Origin: Thermoplasmata archaeon
Lineage (GTDB): Archaea; Thermoplasmatota; Thermoplasmata; Lutacidiplasmatales; UBA184
DNA: 64,000 nt
Reading direction: 5' to 3'
NCBI GenBank assembly: GCA_021819135.1
Contig: JAKASE010000011.1
Coordinates: forward strand, 1-64,000
Shown here: positions 61,403 through 64,000 of the stretch, piece by piece
Position numbering within the stretch: position 1 is the first letter of the stretch
How the letters are laid out: every line of letters starts with the position of its first letter
Position numbers and translations under genes: made by a program
Notes under the pieces: generated by a model
Database searches by the model: none
Seen by the model: only the letters and a program-made list of their open reading frames with translations
What the model was told of the DNA's origin: nothing

Positions 61403-62422
61403 ATGTCCTTTAAGGCCGGTGGTCCCGCGCCCCCCACGGGAAGAACCGTTTCCACCATGTGGGTCGCCGTGATCGCGCTCGTGGCCGTCGGCGCGGGCGT
61501 CGCCGGGACCTCCACCTACTTCGCGCTGAACCCTGCGGCCCAGCCCACCCCCGCGCACTCGATCGGGATCACCGACGACCTCGGGCGGAACGTGACCGTC
61601 CCGATCGATCCGGCTCGGATCGCGGTCCTGAGCCCGAGCATCATGGACGAGGTCTACCGCCTCGGTCTGCGGACCCACGTGGTCGGGGTGGACTGCTATG
61701 CCGCGGCGTTCGGGGGGTTAACCACCGACTACTCGTCCGATCAGATCGCGCTGTGGAACCTGACCCCCTCGATGTGTGTGCAGGTCGCTCCGACCCTTTC
61801 TCCCGAGATGCTCGTCAATCTCACCCCGTCGCTGGTGCTTGCCTCGACGATCGACCCGCTCGGGCCGATCGAGAAGATCACGACCCAGCTCGGCGTCCCG
61901 CTCGTGGTTCTCCAGCCCGCGACCCTGAGCGGCATTCTGGTCGACGACTCCCTCCTCGGCGAGATCTTCGGAGTACAGTCCACCGCTTCCGCGCTCAACG
62001 CGGAACTCGCCGCCGAGCTGTACCATGCGACCAACCTTACCGTGACGGAGTCCTTCCCCTACGTCCTGGTCACCTACTCGGACGACTCGAACGGGTACTG
62101 GACGTTCGGGCCCAGCACCTTCGGGGAGTCGCTGATCGAGCTCGCGGGGGCGACGAGCATCGCCGCGAACGCGACGATGCAGTGGCCGGAGCTCTCTCCG
62201 GCGCAGATCCTGTACGCGAACCCAAGCGTCATCGTCTACGGGTACGGCTTCGGCCTCAACGAGAGCAGCTACGCGGGCGGCCCCGACTGGTCCCAGTTCG
62301 GGGCGGTGCAGGCGGGGAACGTGAGCGGCATCGACTCGAACTGGATCACCGAGCCGGACCCGACCATGATCCTGGACGGGCTCCCGACCCTCATCGCCGA
62401 CTTCCATCCCGGTACGGTCTGA
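61403..62422 (+). CDS. ABC importer substrate-binding protein (cobalamin/Fe-siderophore type), membrane-anchored
   Basis: 339 residues from the ATG at 61403; the frame opens 51 bp earlier at a GTG. A hydrophobic anchor (VAVIALVAVGAGVAGTSTYF) is at about 20-39, then ITDDLGRNVTVPIDPARIAV begins the BtuF/FepB-type periplasmic-binding domain. DEVYRLGLRTHVVGVDCYAA, LVLASTIDPLGPIEK and TFGPSTFGESLIELAGA are typical. It captures a metal chelate outside the cell and delivers it to the permease encoded 15 bp downstream. Confidence 0.88.
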   Translation: MSFKAGGPAPPTGRTVSTMWVAVIALVAVGAGVAGTSTYFALNPAAQPTPAHSIGITDDLGRNVTVPIDPARIAVLSPSIMDEVYRLGLRTHVVGVDCYAAAFGGLTTDYSSDQIALWNLTPSMCVQVAPTLSPEMLVNLTPSLVLASTIDPLGPIEKITTQLGVPLVVLQPATLSGILVDDSLLGEIFGVQSTASALNAELAAELYHATNLTVTESFPYVLVTYSDDSNGYWTFGPSTFGESLIELAGATSIAANATMQWPELSPAQILYANPSVIVYGYGFGLNESSYAGGPDWSQFGAVQAGNVSGIDSNWITEPDPTMILDGLPTLIADFHPGTV

Positions 62423-62437
62423 GCGGCTCCGAGCCCC

Positions 62438-63535
62438 GTGGCCCCCCCGCGTGCCCCCCGGTCGCTCGCGCGCCGGCTCGCCGGCCCGGCCGGCATCGGC
62501 CTCCTCGCGGTCGCGGGCCTTCTGCTCCTGGCCCTCTCCTCCCTCCTCGGCAACCAGGCGGTCCCGGTCGGGGTCGGGTTCCGGATCCTTCTCCACGAGC
62601 TCTCGGGGGGGGCCCTGTTCTCCGACCCCTGTGCCGGGACCGGGGTCTCGCCGGCCCACTGCTCGGCCCTGACGTTCATCGTCTGGCAGCTCTACCTTCC
62701 CGAGGTACTGCTCGCGCTCGTCGTCGGCGCAGCCCTCGGCCTCTCGGGGGGCGCGCTGCAGGGCGTCTTTCGGAACCCGCTCGCCGACCCGTTCCTCCTT
62801 GGGATATCGAGCGGCGGAACGCTGGGGGCCGCGATCCTCTACGTGTACCGCATCGGGGTGGGCCAGGCGGACCTGTACCTGCCGCTGTTCGCCTTCCTGG
62901 GGGCCATCGCGACCGGCCTCCTCATCCTGGGGGTCGCGCGGGGCCGCCATAGCTCGGTCGAGACCCTCCTGCTCACGGGGGTCGCGATCGCGAACCTTCT
63001 CGGCGCGGTCCTCGCGCTCGTGCTCCTGTACAACCCGGTCGGCGGCGAGCAGGTGACGTTCTGGCTCCTCGGCAACCTCGGACTCGCCTCGTGGACGGTC
63101 GACGGGATCGCGGTCGGGGTCGTCCTCATGCTGGGAACCGTCCTCGTGCTCTTTGGCCGGGACCTCAACCTCCTCCAGCTCGGCGCCGACGTGGCGCAGA
63201 GCTCCGGGGTGAATGCGAATCGGGTGCGTCTCCACGTCATCCTGCTCGCCTCGATGATCACCGCGATCGCGGTCGCCTTCACGGGGGTGATCGGCTTCGT
63301 GGGGCTCGTCTCCCCCCATGTGGTCCGCCGGATCGTGGGCTCGGACTATCGTGTGGTGCTGCCCGGGTCCGCGATCGTCGGGGCGTTGTTCCTGCTCGGC
63401 GCCCGGGACGTGAACTATCTCGCCTTCCCCTCCTCCGTCCTGCCGATCGGGATCTTCACGGCGTTCTTCGGGGTCCCGTTCTTCCTCTTCCTCCTCTACC
63501 GCCAGCGCCGCCTCGCCCCGATGGAGGGTCGGTGA
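62438..63535 (+). CDS. ABC importer permease (FecCD/BtuC family)
   Basis: 365 residues starting at a GTG. About ten hydrophobic segments lie along the chain. The family motif [20 protein letters not shown] near 105-124, then [11 protein letters not shown], and [36 protein letters not shown] and GARDVN match BtuC/FhuB proteins. The stop overlaps the ATPase start by 4 bp. Confidence 0.92.
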   Translation: MAPPRAPRSLARRLAGPAGIGLLAVAGLLLLALSSLLGNQAVPVGVGFRILLHELSGGALFSDPCAGTGVSPAHCSALTFIVWQLYLPEVLLALVVGAALGLSGGALQGVFRNPLADPFLLGISSGGTLGAAILYVYRIGVGQADLYLPLFAFLGAIATGLLILGVARGRHSSVETLLLTGVAIANLLGAVLALVLLYNPVGGEQVTFWLLGNLGLASWTVDGIAVGVVLMLGTVLVLFGRDLNLLQLGADVAQSSGVNANRVRLHVILLASMITAIAVAFTGVIGFVGLVSPHVVRRIVGSDYRVVLPGSAIVGALFLLGARDVNYLAFPSSVLPIGIFTAFFGVPFFLFLLYRQRRLAPMEGR

Positions 63536-64000
63536 CCGCGGACTCCGCCCCCCCCGCCCTGGCCCTGCGAGGGACGACCGTCCGGTACGGGGACCGGGTC
63601 GGGATCGAACGGGTGGACCTCTCGGTCGCGCGGGGGGAGTTCGTCGCGCTGACGGGTCCGAACGGTTCCGGCAAGACGACCGTGATGCGCGCGGCCCTCG
63701 GCTTCCTTCCGCCGTCGGAGGGTTCTGTCGAGCTCTTCGGCCGGCCCGTCGGGACGCTCTCGATCCGGCAACGGGCTCGCTCCGTCGCCTGGGTGCCCCA
63801 GGAAGAGTCCCTTCGGGACAATATCTCGCTCCTGGAGTACGTGCTCTACGGTCGGTACCCGTTCCACTCGTTCCTCGACCGGGAGACCGCGGCGGAGCGC
63901 GCTCGGGTCCGCGAGCTGCTGCATACGCTCGCGCTCGAGGACCGGGCCGAGGACGGCGTGCTCTCGCTCAGTGGCGGCGAACGCCAGCGCGCGATCCTGG
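63532..64000 (+). CDS. ABC importer ATPase (FecE/BtuD type), cut by window end
   Basis: GTG start overlapping the permease stop (GTGA). The first 156 residues are visible: RGTTVRYGDRVGIERVDLSV, Walker A GPNGSGKTT near 43, the Q-loop WVPQEESL, and the signature LSLSGGERQR near the edge. Walker B and the C-terminus lie outside the window. It powers the permease encoded just upstream. Confidence 0.9.
   Translation, partial: MTADSAPPALALRGTTVRYGDRVGIERVDLSVARGEFVALTGPNGSGKTTVMRAALGFLPPSEGSVELFGRPVGTLSIRQRARSVAWVPQEESLRDNISLLEYVLYGRYPFHSFLDRETAAERARVRELLHTLALEDRAEDGVLSLSGGERQRAIL

Noticed and set aside
1-64000. CRISPR arrays, rRNA genes and phage clusters
   Set aside because: No array of regularly spaced repeats, no rRNA-like sequence, and no run of phage structural genes was seen.

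Overview
The window is GC-rich (roughly two thirds G+C by eye) and densely coded on both strands. It looks archaeal. It has an aSUI1/eIF1 gene, a tRNA-Trp interrupted by an 87-nt intron after position 37, and a UbiD/aconitase-X gene pair typical of the archaeal mevalonate route. Many genes have a TATA-like box about 25 bp before the start codon with almost no leader. Together with a sedolisin protease and a sulfocyanin-like cupredoxin, this suggests a GC-rich member of the Thermoplasmatota or a related lineage. That placement is inference; no rRNA or other phylogenetic marker was read.

Layout. 1-136: edge of a probable insertion element. 137-2158: a GcvH-like/TusA-like fusion protein, a rhodanese and aSUI1. 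2324-6855: a three-gene ABC exporter and a polysaccharide flippase. 6921-10554: a VOC protein, a MarR-regulated MFS pump with a clear operator, and a PhzF isomerase. 10616-13050: a nucleotidyltransferase pair resembling a toxin-antitoxin operon, a zinc-ribbon protein and a methyltransferase. 13044-18844: a PoxB-like enzyme, the agmatine-to-putrescine pair AguB/AguA, a dienelactone hydrolase, a DinB protein and a VOC protein. 18961-25407: an aminoglycoside adenylyltransferase-like protein, a metallo-beta-lactamase-fold hydrolase, 3-methyladenine glycosylase I, a sedolisin and a terpene-cyclase-fold protein. 25844-28622: the UbiD/AcnX operon. 29093-30765: a complete IS66-type insertion with an 8-bp target duplication.

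31341-54951 is a mixed accessory region. It holds small membrane proteins, three VOC proteins, a 2-hydroxyacid dehydrogenase, an OsmC protein without a normal start codon, a second ABC exporter, M13 and M14 metallopeptidases, a YcaQ-type glycosylase, a quinone-oxidoreductase-like enzyme, a Fes-like esterase, a DHA2 efflux pump, methyltransferases and an alkyltransferase-like DNA repair protein.

55101-61020 reads as a copper-handling island. A translationally coupled operon encodes two SHOCT proteins, a methionine-rich cupredoxin with an altered copper ligand, and a membrane protein with a CMCC motif. Next to it lie a membrane-anchored winged-helix protein, a Cu(I) P-type ATPase whose N-terminal metal domain is YHS-type, a free 56-residue YHS protein, and a divergent CGNR regulator. 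The shared intergenic region carries two inverted repeats built from the same TAATGC half-site. After the tRNA, the window ends in a BtuFCD/FecBCD-type metal-chelate importer, whose ATPase is cut by the window edge.

In several places neighbouring genes appear to work together: UbiD with AcnX (isoprenoid precursors), AguB with AguA (polyamines), MarR with MFS (efflux), and YHS, CopA and CGNR (copper). The three peptidases (S53, M13, M14) show no obvious signal peptide, which fits intracellular or peptide-consuming metabolism but does not prove it.
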